From NCBI GenBank assembly GCA_936928855.1, contig CAKZHZ010000019.1, positions 124,001-188,000 of the forward strand: a stretch of DNA of 64,000 nucleotides. The letters run 5' to 3'. Within the stretch, counting starts at the first letter, position 1. Each line of letters opens with the position of its first letter. The position numbers were made by a program, and so were the translations under genes. Shown in pieces: positions 46,983-54,284 of the stretch. The notes under the pieces are model-generated. The model was not told the DNA's origin and searched no databases. It saw nothing but the letters and a program-made list of their open reading frames with translations. Source of the stretch: an uncultured Polycyclovorans sp. GTDB lineage: Bacteria > Pseudomonadota > Gammaproteobacteria > Nevskiales > Nevskiaceae.

Positions 46983-47218
46983 TGCCGACGGTTCTGCGAA
47001 TTGGCCCGCTACGGTTCCATTTTTATTCGGACGAGCGTGGCGAGCCCGCCCATATCCACGTGGCGACACCAGAGGGCGAGTGCAAGTTCTGGTTGAACCC
47101 CGTTCGTCTGGCGCGCAACAAGGGCGTTGCCGCCCACCAGATTCGGGAGATCGAGCGTCTGGTGTATGCTCATCTTGATCGCCTCATGTCTGCTTATCGT
47201 GAGTTCCATGGCCGCTGA
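46982..47218 (+). CDS. DUF4160 domain protein
   Basis: A 78-residue protein with the DUF4160 core: GPLRFHFYSDERGEPAHIHV and ECKFWLNPVRLARNKG, then an amphipathic helix. Its ATG overlaps the pgk stop and its end overlaps the following DUF2442 gene by 11 bp. DUF4160 and DUF2442 genes commonly occur as pairs and are sometimes listed near toxin-antitoxin or mobile loci; their function is not established. Confidence 0.85.
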   Translation: MPTVLRIGPLRFHFYSDERGEPAHIHVATPEGECKFWLNPVRLARNKGVAAHQIREIERLVYAHLDRLMSAYREFHGR

Positions 47219-47489
47219 ACGCGCAATCGAAGAGCACGCCGAACCGACCGCAATCCGAGCCTGGGTTGAGGGTCGCACGGTGTTCGTCGAGTTGACGGAC
47301 GGTCGTGTGGTGGGGTTTCCCGCCGCGCGGTTTCGTCGTCTGCGCGATGCGACCGACGACGCGCTGGCCGGAGTTGAGCTTCGTTTGAATGGTTTCGCAC
47401 TGCGCTGGGAAGCCCTGGACGAGGACATCACCGTGGCCGGCATTGTGGCCGGACATTTCGAACTTCCGCTGGTCGTTGCGGCGGCCTGA
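47208..47489 (+). CDS. DUF2442 domain protein
   Basis: A 93-residue protein matching DUF2442: AIRAWVEGRTVFVELTDGRVVGFPAARF, given as a region, then LRLNGFALRWEALDEDITVAGIVAGHF. The ATG at 47208 is chosen over an in-frame start at 47127 since the extension is the shifted reading of the DUF4160 gene. The pair sits between pgk and moxR, where it interrupts an otherwise housekeeping stretch. Confidence 0.85.
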   Translation: MAAERAIEEHAEPTAIRAWVEGRTVFVELTDGRVVGFPAARFRRLRDATDDALAGVELRLNGFALRWEALDEDITVAGIVAGHFELPLVVAAA

Positions 47490-47517
47490 CTTCTACCCCC
47501 TTTTCAAGGACTCCCTC

Positions 47518-48360
47518 GTGCGTTTCGAAGGCACTGACAACTACGTCGCCACCGACGACCTGATGATGGCCGTGAACGCGGCGGTGACCCTGGAGCGGCC
47601 GCTGCTGGTGAAGGGCGAGCCCGGCACCGGCAAGACCCAGCTGGCGCGCGAGATCGCCAAGGCCATGGACGCGCCGTTCATCGACTGGGCCATCAAGTCC
47701 ACCACCAAGGCGCAGCACGGCCTGTACGAGTACGACGCGGTCTCCCGCCTGCGCGACTCGCAGCTGGGCGACGAGAAGGTCAAGGACATCCGCAACTACA
47801 TCATCCAGGGCAAGCTGTGGGAGGCCTTCGAGTCCGGCAAGCGCCCGGTGCTGCTGATCGACGAAATCGACAAGGCCGACATCGAGTTTCCCAACGACCT
47901 GCTGCGCGAGCTCGACCAGATGGAGTTCTACGTCTACGAGACGCAGCAGACGGTGAAGGCGAAACAGCGGCCGATCATCCTGATCACCTCCAACAACGAG
48001 AAGGAGCTGCCCGACGCCTTCCTGCGGCGCTGCTTCTTCCACTACATCCGCTTCCCGGACAAGGACACGATGCAGAAGATCGTGGATGTCCACTTCCCCG
48101 ATCTCAAGAAGAACCTGGTGAAGGAAGCGATGGAAGTGTTCTTCGGCCTGCGCGAACTGCCCGGCCTGAAGAAGAAGCCTTCCACCAGCGAGTTGCTGGA
48201 CTGGCTCAAGCTGCTGCTGGCCGAGGACATCGACCCTGCCGTGCTGCGCGACGCCAGCACCAAGAAGACCCTGCCGCCGCTGTACGGCGCGTTGCTGAAG
48301 AACGAAGCCGACGTACACCTGTTCGAGCGCATCGCGTTCATGGCGCGGCGCGGCAACTGA
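47518..48360 (+). CDS. MoxR-family AAA ATPase
   Basis: AAA+ ATPase of the MoxR group (280 residues). Walker A is KGEPGTGKTQLAREIA, Walker B VLLIDEIDKAD, sensor 1 ITSNNEKELPDAF, and the arginine finger region RRCFFHYIRFPD. These proteins act with a VWA-domain protein encoded just downstream as metal-dependent chaperones. Here no VWA gene follows: the sequence runs into palindromic repeats and an IS110-type element. The GTG at 47518 has ribosome binding site AAGGA 7 bases upstream; the frame is open further upstream. Confidence 0.9.
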   Translation: MRFEGTDNYVATDDLMMAVNAAVTLERPLLVKGEPGTGKTQLAREIAKAMDAPFIDWAIKSTTKAQHGLYEYDAVSRLRDSQLGDEKVKDIRNYIIQGKLWEAFESGKRPVLLIDEIDKADIEFPNDLLRELDQMEFYVYETQQTVKAKQRPIILITSNNEKELPDAFLRRCFFHYIRFPDKDTMQKIVDVHFPDLKKNLVKEAMEVFFGLRELPGLKKKPSTSELLDWLKLLLAEDIDPAVLRDASTKKTLPPLYGALLKNEADVHLFERIAFMARRGN

Positions 48361-48378
48361 GGCGACGCAGGCGTCTGG

Positions 48379-48478
48379 ATGCCCGATCACGTCGGGCATG
48401 ACGTCAGGGGAGTACTCACCGTCATCCCGGACTTGATCCGGGATTGCATGATGGGCCTCCCTTGTCATTGGCAAGGGA
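48379..48478. repeat. Cluster of three palindromic hairpins
   Basis: Three inverted repeats follow one another behind the moxR stop: 48379-48399 (8-bp stem ATGCCCGA / TCGGGCAT), 48424-48444 (8-bp stem ATCCCGGA / TCCGGGAT, the widespread CCCGGACTTGATCCGGG repeat type of proteobacteria) and 48458-48478 (7-bp stem TCCCTTG / CAAGGGA). REP-like clusters of this kind are favoured targets of IS110/IS1111 elements. Confidence 0.75.
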
Positions 48479-48600
48479 CGTCGGCGGACCCCGTATCCGG
48501 GGTTGGTCTTGAAGACCGGCTGGATCTTGGGGCCGCCGACGTTACGGTCTTACACGCGTACGGTAGTCAGGGCTTGAAGCCCGTATAGCAATCCAGCGTG
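48478..48600 (+). ncRNA. Structured region upstream of IS110 transposase, candidate bridge RNA
   Basis: A perfect 10-bp stem (48478-48487 with 48533-48542) encloses two hairpins: 6-bp ACCCCG/CGGGGT (48488-48503) and 5-bp GGTCT-TGA-AGACC (48505-48517). Further on is GGGCT-TGA-AGCCC (48570-48582) with the same loop. The region is non-coding and lies directly before the transposase. IS110 elements encode a bridge RNA in this position. The fold seen here fits in type, but the target- and donor-binding loops have not been identified. Confidence 0.4.
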
Positions 48601-48634
48601 CGGACCAATGTTCAGCATGACGTGGAGCGCAGCC

Positions 48635-49573
48635 ATGGGCAAGGTCATTGTTGGAGTGGACGTCTCGAAAGCCTGGTTGGATATCGCCCGAGCAGGCGAT
48701 TCTGGAACGATCCGGCTGGAGAACACGGTGCCGGCGATTGAATCCTGGGTGGAGGAAACCGGAGAGCTGAATCTGGTGGCATTTGAGCCCACAGGGGGCT
48801 ACGAGCGAGTGCTGCGACGTGTATTGGAAGCGCGGGGAATTCCCCTGGTTGTGGTTCACCCAAGCGAGTTCAGTGCGTACCGCCGGCGCCGCGGTCGCAA
48901 GGCCAAGACCGATGCCCTGGATGCCGAGCTGCTGGCAGCCTTTGCGGCCGAAGAACTGGATCGGCGGCCGCCGCGCATACCGATCGTCGCTGATGAGACG
49001 CTGTGCGCGCTCGTCGTACGTCGTCGCCAGTTGATCGCATTGCGGCACGCTGAGCGCTGTCGTCTGGACATGGCAGATGCCCCGGCCATACGCGCCAGTC
49101 ATCAAACGGTGCTGGCCGCGCTGGAGGTCAGCCTGCTCAGCGTCGAGGCTCAGATCAGTCGTCACATGAGCGAGCAGCCGGACCTGGCCCAGGCCGCGAC
49201 GCGATTGCAAACCATGATCGGTATTGGGCCAAAGACCGCGGCCACGCTATTGGCCGAGGTGCCTGAACTCGGGCAGCTTTCGGGCAAGCAGATCGCTGCC
49301 TTGGTCGGTCTGGCGCCGCAAACCCATAACAGCGGCAAGCGGATTGGCTATGCGCCAACTGGGTATGGGCGCCCTGGCGTACGGCAGAGCCTTTTCAATG
49401 CCGCCCGCAGCGCCATTCAGCACAATCCGGTGATGAAGCGTTTCTACGAACGCCTGGTGAACGACAACCGTCGCCCGGGCAAGGTCGCGCTGACCGCCGT
49501 CATGCGCAAGCTGCTGGTGACGCTCAATGCCATGCAACGGGAGCAGTGCCCTTGGAACCCGAGCTTGGCTTGA
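48635..49573 (+). CDS. IS110 family transposase
   Basis: A DEDD-type transposase/recombinase of 312 residues. The N-terminal RuvC-like domain has VGVDVSKAWLDIA (Asp), FEPTGGYE (Glu) and KTDALDAELLA (Asp, Asp); the C-terminal transposase_20 domain has IGIGPKTAATLLAEVPELG and IAALVGLAPQTHNSGKR. The frame is intact and full length, so the element could be active. The start MGKVIVGVDVSK at 48635 fits the family; the frame extends nine codons upstream. Confidence 0.93.
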   Translation: MGKVIVGVDVSKAWLDIARAGDSGTIRLENTVPAIESWVEETGELNLVAFEPTGGYERVLRRVLEARGIPLVVVHPSEFSAYRRRRGRKAKTDALDAELLAAFAAEELDRRPPRIPIVADETLCALVVRRRQLIALRHAERCRLDMADAPAIRASHQTVLAALEVSLLSVEAQISRHMSEQPDLAQAATRLQTMIGIGPKTAATLLAEVPELGQLSGKQIAALVGLAPQTHNSGKRIGYAPTGYGRPGVRQSLFNAARSAIQHNPVMKRFYERLVNDNRRPGKVALTAVMRKLLVTLNAMQREQCPWNPSLA

Positions 49574-50796
49574 CGTCGATCACGGTAGATCCAGTTGTCA
49601 GCTTCAATGTTCGACTTGCGGGCGTCTTCTTTCTGGAAGGCGATATCCGTCTTGCCGAAGGCCCAACGCCCCGCATGTGCAACCGACCAGGTTTCACGGC
49701 GGGTGGTCTGCTCCCACAGGGTTCCGGGCGAACGGCCGGCCACCATGGCGTACATGTTGAAATATTCCTGACTGGTCTCGAGCATGATGTCCTGGTTTGC
49801 GCTCGGATTGATCCAGATGCGACCTGTCAGGTTGCGATTGGTCCGTTGGGGCTGGCCGCGCGGGACCTGATCCTCTTCACGGTACTGATGGCGGCCCGTG
49901 ATTTGCAGACCGACCTTTTCACCGATGATCGGGCCATTGAGGAACAGGCTGCTGCCTCGGGCGTCGCCAAAACGGGATTCTTCCTGCGCGAGGTAGTCCG
50001 TGGTGATCTCGCCACCCCAGGTCTCGGCCGATTTCTTGGTGATGATGTTGATCACCCCGCCGAGTGCATCGGCACCGTAGAGGGTGGACATCGGTCCCCG
50101 AATGACCTCGACACGCTCGATCGCGGACGGGGGTGGGATGAAGCTCTGGCGCACATTGTTGTTGCCCTGGCGCGCGATGCCATTGAGGTTCTGGCGGCGG
50201 CCGTCGATGAGGATCAGCGTGTAGCCTGAAGGCATGCCGCGGAGGCTGATGTCGACATTGCGGCCTTCGCCATTGGTGAGGGAAGCCCCGGGAACGGTCC
50301 GGATGATATCGGTGACATCGGTGATCGGGCGGCGCTCAAGCTCCTCTCGGGTGACGATGGTGATGCTCGCGGGTGCGCGCAGCACGCTTTGCTCAAAACC
50401 GGAGGCCGTCACCACCACCGGTGCCAGGCGCTCCCCCTCCGGGCTCGTGTCTGGCCCTGTCGCCGACGGGGTCTCGACGGCGACGATGGTGACGACCGAG
50501 CCGTCGAAACGCGCAGTCAGGCCGCTGCCTGTCAACAGCGTTCGGAAGGCGTCGCCAACAGCCAGCTCGCCGTTGAGCGCCGGTGCCGTGCGACCTTCAA
50601 CCAGGGTGGGGTCGAGAATGACCGTCAGCTCCGCTTGCTGGGCAAGTGCCAGCAGCGCCTGATCCAGCGGCTGAGCAGGAACGGTCAGCGCGGCAGTGCG
50701 TTCCTCGCTGGCGGCGAGTGCCAGGCCTGGCAGGGAAAGCGGGAGAACAGCGGCCAGCGCCAGCGGCGCCAATACATGCAACGGGCGGGAAAGCAT
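49574..50796 (-). pseudogene. TonB-dependent siderophore receptor truncated by the IS (FecA-like)
   Basis: Outer-membrane receptor with signal peptide (ATG 50796; LAPLALAAVLPLSLPGLALA), an STN signalling domain (about 35-105), a TonB box/plug domain (PVVVTASGFEQSVLRAPASITIVTREEL; ERVEVIRGPMSTLYGADALGGVINIITKK, given as regions) and only the first barrel strands, ending around NWIYRDR at the IS junction. The frame then continues antisense through the transposase to 49444. About 300 C-terminal barrel residues are lost and are not found on the other side of the IS. It follows fecI and fecR on the same strand, with a Fur-like box upstream. Confidence 0.88.
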
Positions 50797-50875
50797 GGGT
50801 GGAACGTCCCTTGATAGCGATCGGCAGTGATGTACTTCCAGAGACTGCGCAGGGGCGCTCATCCTGATATCGAAT

Positions 50876-50894
50876 GAGAATTATTTTTATTATC
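50876..50894 (-). promoter_or_regulatory. Fur-box-like site upstream of the TonB receptor
   Basis: On the minus strand GATAATAAAAATAATTCTC matches 15 of 19 positions of the Fur consensus GATAATGATAATCATTATC. It lies 80 bases upstream of the receptor ATG at 50796, in the gap after fecR, where an iron-repressed promoter is expected. Confidence 0.7.
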
Positions 50895-50931
50895 GATTGA
50901 TTTTGCGATGATTTCCCTTGCGCCGAACGCT

Positions 50932-51894
50932 TCAGCGAGGGGCGATATGCAGACCGTCGGACAGGGTGTAGACCCGTACGGGCAGGGCGGAGGCAAGCGC
51001 TGTCAGGCTGCGCCGGCTGTCGACCAGCTGGACCGATAGCGTGACGGCCAATGATGCGACCGCCGGATCCAGGTGAATCCGATCATCCGCAAGATGACGA
51101 GACAGCACCCGCACCACGTCGTCCAACGGGGTGTCCACAAACTGCACGCGGCCGTCGCGCCAGTCCGCGACGCGCTCGACCGGTACGCTATCGACAATGG
51201 CCTGACCACGGGGCGACAGCGTCAATCGGTCGCCCGCTGCCAGGGCATGGGTTCCGCCGGTATGGGTAACGTGTACCTGACCGCGCGCCACCATCACGCG
51301 CAGCCCCCGGGGTCCTGTTTCGACCTCGAAGGCGGTGCCCAGGACCCGCACCGTGCCCTGCGGCGTCTCCACCTCGAACGCGCGTGCCGCGTCGTGGGCA
51401 ACATCGAAGTACACGCTGCCCCGGTGCATCTGCACGGCGCGACGACGGGTGTCGAAGCGGATGTCGAGTGCACTGCGCCGATCGACCGCCAGCTCGCTGC
51501 CATCCTCCAGAGGGAGCCGGGCAATGGCGGCGTGGCGACTGTCAATTTGCCAGTCGGTTGTCGGGGGATCCCACTGAAGCCCGATCACGCCGGCGAGGGC
51601 GGCCACGGCGAGGCAGGCGGCCAGTGCCCAATATTGACGTCTGCGCGGACGCAGCGCCGGGGACGGAGGCGGCAGATAGCGATGGGCCAGCGGGCTCAGC
51701 GTCTGCCAGTCTTTGACGCAGCGCTGATAGGCGGCGACCCGCTGGGTATCAGCCGATTGCCAGCGCCTGAATGCCCGCTCGACCCGGGCGCGGTCGGCGG
51801 CCGAGCGCCGAGGGGCGCGCCGAGCCATGAACCAGCGCAAGGCCTGGTCATCCAGGGGCCGGTGTCGGCATGTCGGGGCTTTCGTGGCGTCCAT
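50932..51894 (-). CDS. fecR: FecR-family anti-sigma / sigma regulator
   Basis: Inner-membrane regulator that relays occupancy of the outer-membrane receptor to the ECF sigma factor. The 320-residue protein has an N-terminal cytoplasmic DUF4880 domain (DDQALRWFMARRAP..., about 14-70), one membrane helix (YWALAACLAVAALAGVIGL, about 88-106), the periplasmic FecR domain (LEDGSELAVDRRSALDIRF, GSVYFDVAHD, VRVLGTAFEVE) and a C-terminal receptor-binding domain. It begins 29 bp after fecI. Its receptor partner is truncated, so the relay is probably not functional. Confidence 0.93.
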   Translation of the reverse strand: MDATKAPTCRHRPLDDQALRWFMARRAPRRSAADRARVERAFRRWQSADTQRVAAYQRCVKDWQTLSPLAHRYLPPPSPALRPRRRQYWALAACLAVAALAGVIGLQWDPPTTDWQIDSRHAAIARLPLEDGSELAVDRRSALDIRFDTRRRAVQMHRGSVYFDVAHDAARAFEVETPQGTVRVLGTAFEVETGPRGLRVMVARGQVHVTHTGGTHALAAGDRLTLSPRGQAIVDSVPVERVADWRDGRVQFVDTPLDDVVRVLSRHLADDRIHLDPAVASLAVTLSVQLVDSRRSLTALASALPVRVYTLSDGLHIAPR

Positions 51895-51923
51895 GGCTAC
51901 GATGGCGGATGGGCGGGTCGTGG

Positions 51924-52427
51924 CTAGCCGTCGTCTCGCAGGGTATCCCTGCAGTCGCGCATGGCGCGAATGACGTGGCGTTCGACCATGTTCCGCGAGA
52001 TGCCGAGGCGGCGTGCGATCTCACCCTGGTCGATGCCGTGAAAGCGGTACAGAACGAAGACTTCCCGGCACCGTGGAGGGAGCTGGTCGATCCGTCGCAT
52101 GACGTCGCGCAGCTTCTGTTCGTCGAGGCAGGCCCGTTCGGGACTGCGGTCATCCGCGACGGTGGTCTCGTCCACCGCCAGCAGACGCAGCGCCGCCTGT
52201 TCACGCCCCGACCGTGTGCGCAGCGTCCGTGCGATGTTCAGGGCGGCTTGATAGAGGTAGCCACCGGGGTTTTCGACGTCGGCGCGATCAGGTTTGGCGA
52301 ACCATCGCAGATAGGCTTCCTGGACGGCATCAGCTGCCGCAGCCTCACAGCCGGTCTCCCGCTGCACCAGGGCGCGCAGGCGGTGCCAGTGTCCGGGCAG
52401 GTCGGCGTCGGGGGCGTCGGGGCTCAC
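51924..52427 (-). CDS. fecI: ECF sigma factor, FecI-like
   Basis: RNA polymerase sigma factor of the extracytoplasmic iron-starvation group. The 167-residue protein has region 2 (ETGCEAAAADAVQEAYLRWF and NPGGYLYQAALNIARTLRTR) and region 4 (LPPRCREVFVLYRFHGIDQGEIARRLGISRNMVERHV, given as a region). It is first in fecI-fecR-receptor order on the minus strand with a Fur-like site upstream. Confidence 0.93.
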   Translation of the reverse strand: MSPDAPDADLPGHWHRLRALVQRETGCEAAAADAVQEAYLRWFAKPDRADVENPGGYLYQAALNIARTLRTRSGREQAALRLLAVDETTVADDRSPERACLDEQKLRDVMRRIDQLPPRCREVFVLYRFHGIDQGEIARRLGISRNMVERHVIRAMRDCRDTLRDDG

Positions 52428-52453
52428 GTGGTGGCGGCGGGAAGCAAGCAGAC

Positions 52454-52472
52454 GATAATAATAATTGATTGC
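52454..52472. promoter_or_regulatory. Fur-box-like site upstream of fecI
   Basis: GATAATAATAATTGATTGC matches 13 of 19 positions of the Fur consensus, 27-45 bases upstream of the fecI start, in a short AT-rich patch. The rest of the gap to 52731 (about 260 bp, GC-rich) shows no recognisable feature. Confidence 0.5.
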
Positions 52473-52731
52473 AGTAAGGCCTCACAATCCCGCGTCGATG
52501 CCCGGCAGCGTGCGCGGTCGGTGCCGGCGTCATGGCGCGCGTGAGGCGACAGACGGTAGCCCCTGGGTGCGCGAAGGTGATCCCGCCGCACGCTGGCTGG
52601 GGCAGACTGTCGCCCGTTCATTGTCAGATTCTCGTCGCGGACGCTTGCGTCGGCGGTGGCAGGCCAGGGAGGCAGACAGGTGGCATGGGAAGCAGGGCAG
52701 ACTGGCGGCGGGTTGCGGGAGCGGGCGTGGC

Positions 52732-53097
52732 ATGAGCGCCGGTGACAGGCGATATCCACCGGGCGCCCCCTCTGCCGGATTCAGCCGCGGGTGGGAGAAG
52801 CTTCACCTCGCGGTGCAGGTGCTGACCGGCACCGCGGCGCCACGCGAGCGCCTGATCGAGGCACTGATCGGCCATCTGGTGCACCTCGATCCTGCCGATG
52901 ACCTGCCGTATGAGCTGCGTGAGGAGTTCAGCGATTTCGTTCGCGCCATGACGACGCCGCTCGCCGGCGCCGAAGGGCAGGCAGCAACTGTGCCCCTGCG
53001 GGTCTCGGCGCTGGACGCGATCGCGGTGCAACGCGCCTACGATCGCATCCTCGACTACTACGACACGGTTTGCCGCTACATGCCGCGGCATTGGTGA
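52732..53097 (+). CDS. Hypothetical protein
   Basis: A 121-residue soluble, mostly helical protein without signal or membrane segment. The ATG at 52732 is preferred; the open frame further upstream runs through Arg-rich antisense-like sequence. The core GWEKLHLAVQVLTGTAAPRERLIEALIGHLVHL, residues about 20-52, and ALDAIAVQRAYDRILDYYDTVCRYM near the end look like a real helical fold. Not recognised; possibly a small conserved proteobacterial protein. Confidence 0.7.
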   Translation: MSAGDRRYPPGAPSAGFSRGWEKLHLAVQVLTGTAAPRERLIEALIGHLVHLDPADDLPYELREEFSDFVRAMTTPLAGAEGQAATVPLRVSALDAIAVQRAYDRILDYYDTVCRYMPRHW

Positions 53098-53151
53098 GCC
53101 GGTGGGGTGATTCGGCATACTCGGTGCCCAACCGAGCGACCCGGAGCGCCG

Positions 53152-53640
53152 ATGACCCTGTCCTCTTCCTCATTGTCCGCCGACGCGGGGTTGGTTTGCG
53201 GGTGCCCGTGCGGAGCAGTCGAGTACACCATCCATGGCGCGCCGCTGTTGCGTGGCTATTGCCACTGCACCATCTGCCAGTCGTTCAACCAGGCACCCTT
53301 TGCCGACATCACAGTGTTCCATGCCGACGATGTCGCCTTGCCGGACGAGGCTTCCGTCGACTATCGAACCTTCCGCCCGCCACCGGCGGTGCAGCGTGGT
53401 GTCTGCCGGGCGTGTGGCAAACCGGCTGTGGAGTACATCAAGCTGCCACTGATGCCGAAGCTGATCGTGGTGCCCAGCCTCAACATCCGGCAGCTGGAGC
53501 GCATTCCCGCGCCCGCCTTGCATGTCTTCTACCACCGCCGGCAGGCCGATGTCGCCGACGCCTTGCCGAAGTACCAGGGGTATCTGGCGAGCCAGACCGC
53601 CTTTCTGGGCCGCATTGCCTTGCGACTGCGTCGGCGCTGA
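53152..53640 (+). CDS. GFA-family (CENP-V/Gfa-like) zinc protein
   Basis: A 162-residue protein of the glutathione-dependent formaldehyde-activating (GFA/DUF636) fold. Zinc-binding cysteines are arranged as CGCPCGAVEY, GYCHCTICQSFN and GVCRACGKPAVEY. The fold often binds small thiol-linked or phosphorylated substrates; the glutathione-formaldehyde activity is not general for the family. The start ATG 53152 is chosen over the in-frame 53107. Confidence 0.88.
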   Translation: MTLSSSSLSADAGLVCGCPCGAVEYTIHGAPLLRGYCHCTICQSFNQAPFADITVFHADDVALPDEASVDYRTFRPPPAVQRGVCRACGKPAVEYIKLPLMPKLIVVPSLNIRQLERIPAPALHVFYHRRQADVADALPKYQGYLASQTAFLGRIALRLRRR

Positions 53641-53647
53641 CCGAAGG

Positions 53648-54253
53648 TCAGTTTCGCGCCTCCATGGCGGCGCCCGCCAGCTTGAGGACATCGATTGTTG
53701 CCAGGGCCTGCAGTTCGGGACGGGCCAGTTGTGCGTTGACCTCCCGCACGATGCTTTCGCGCACCGCCAGTACCAGGGGGTTGAGGCGGTCAAGCAGGGC
53801 CGTCGGCAGCGCCCTCAGCTCGGACGGCATCGCCGCGTTCACCCGGATCGACTTGCCGGTTACCCGATGCGGCAACAGGCGGATGATCAAGGGGGCGAAA
53901 GTCTGCACATCGACGTCGACGCGGATTTCCACCTCCATGGGTGCGCGCGCGGATATGCCCATCAGGCGCAGTGTCAGGGCCAGCAGGCCCGTCAGTTTCA
54001 GCGTGAACCCGACTTCGGCGGCGTCCTGCTGGCGATGATCGATGAACAGGTCGCGCGGCTGGAACTGGTAGTCCGCCACCAGCAGATCCTTGGGCAGGGC
54101 TGCGGTGGAGCCCTCAACGGTGGCTTTCAGTGCATCCTCGATCTCGCCACGCAGACGCGGCACGGTTACCAGGTAGCGGATGAAGTTTTCGCCAAAAGTC
54201 TGATAGCTGATGCGTTCAGTGTCAGCGGCGGCGTCGGATGATGGTTCGCTCAT
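53648..54253 (-). CDS. Hypothetical protein
   Basis: A 201-residue protein, start ATG at 54253. No signal peptide. An N-terminal acidic stretch is followed by a long beta-rich region (GFTLKLTGLLALTLRLMG, PMEVEIRVDVDVQTFAPLIIRLLPHRVTGKSIRVNA as a region) and amphipathic helices. The alternating hydrophobic strands could form a lipid-binding fold, but I do not recognise a family. It is convergent with the GFA gene (7 bp apart) and precedes the FAD oxidoreductase on the same side. Confidence 0.65.
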   Translation of the reverse strand: MSEPSSDAAADTERISYQTFGENFIRYLVTVPRLRGEIEDALKATVEGSTAALPKDLLVADYQFQPRDLFIDHRQQDAAEVGFTLKLTGLLALTLRLMGISARAPMEVEIRVDVDVQTFAPLIIRLLPHRVTGKSIRVNAAMPSELRALPTALLDRLNPLVLAVRESIVREVNAQLARPELQALATIDVLKLAGAAMEARN

Positions 54254-54284
54254 GGTCCTATCATCCGGGGGGCGACCGGGTATC

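Larger units (their letters stand above)
48478..49573 (+). mobile_element. IS110-family insertion element (boundaries approximate)
   Basis: Consists of the structured non-coding left part and one transposase gene. IS110 elements lack terminal inverted repeats, so the ends cannot be set exactly from one copy. The right end is close to the transposase stop because the TonB-receptor frame resumes within about 20 bases; the left end lies somewhere between the moxR stop (48360) and 48560. The element joins two gene fragments that do not belong to each other. Confidence 0.7.
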
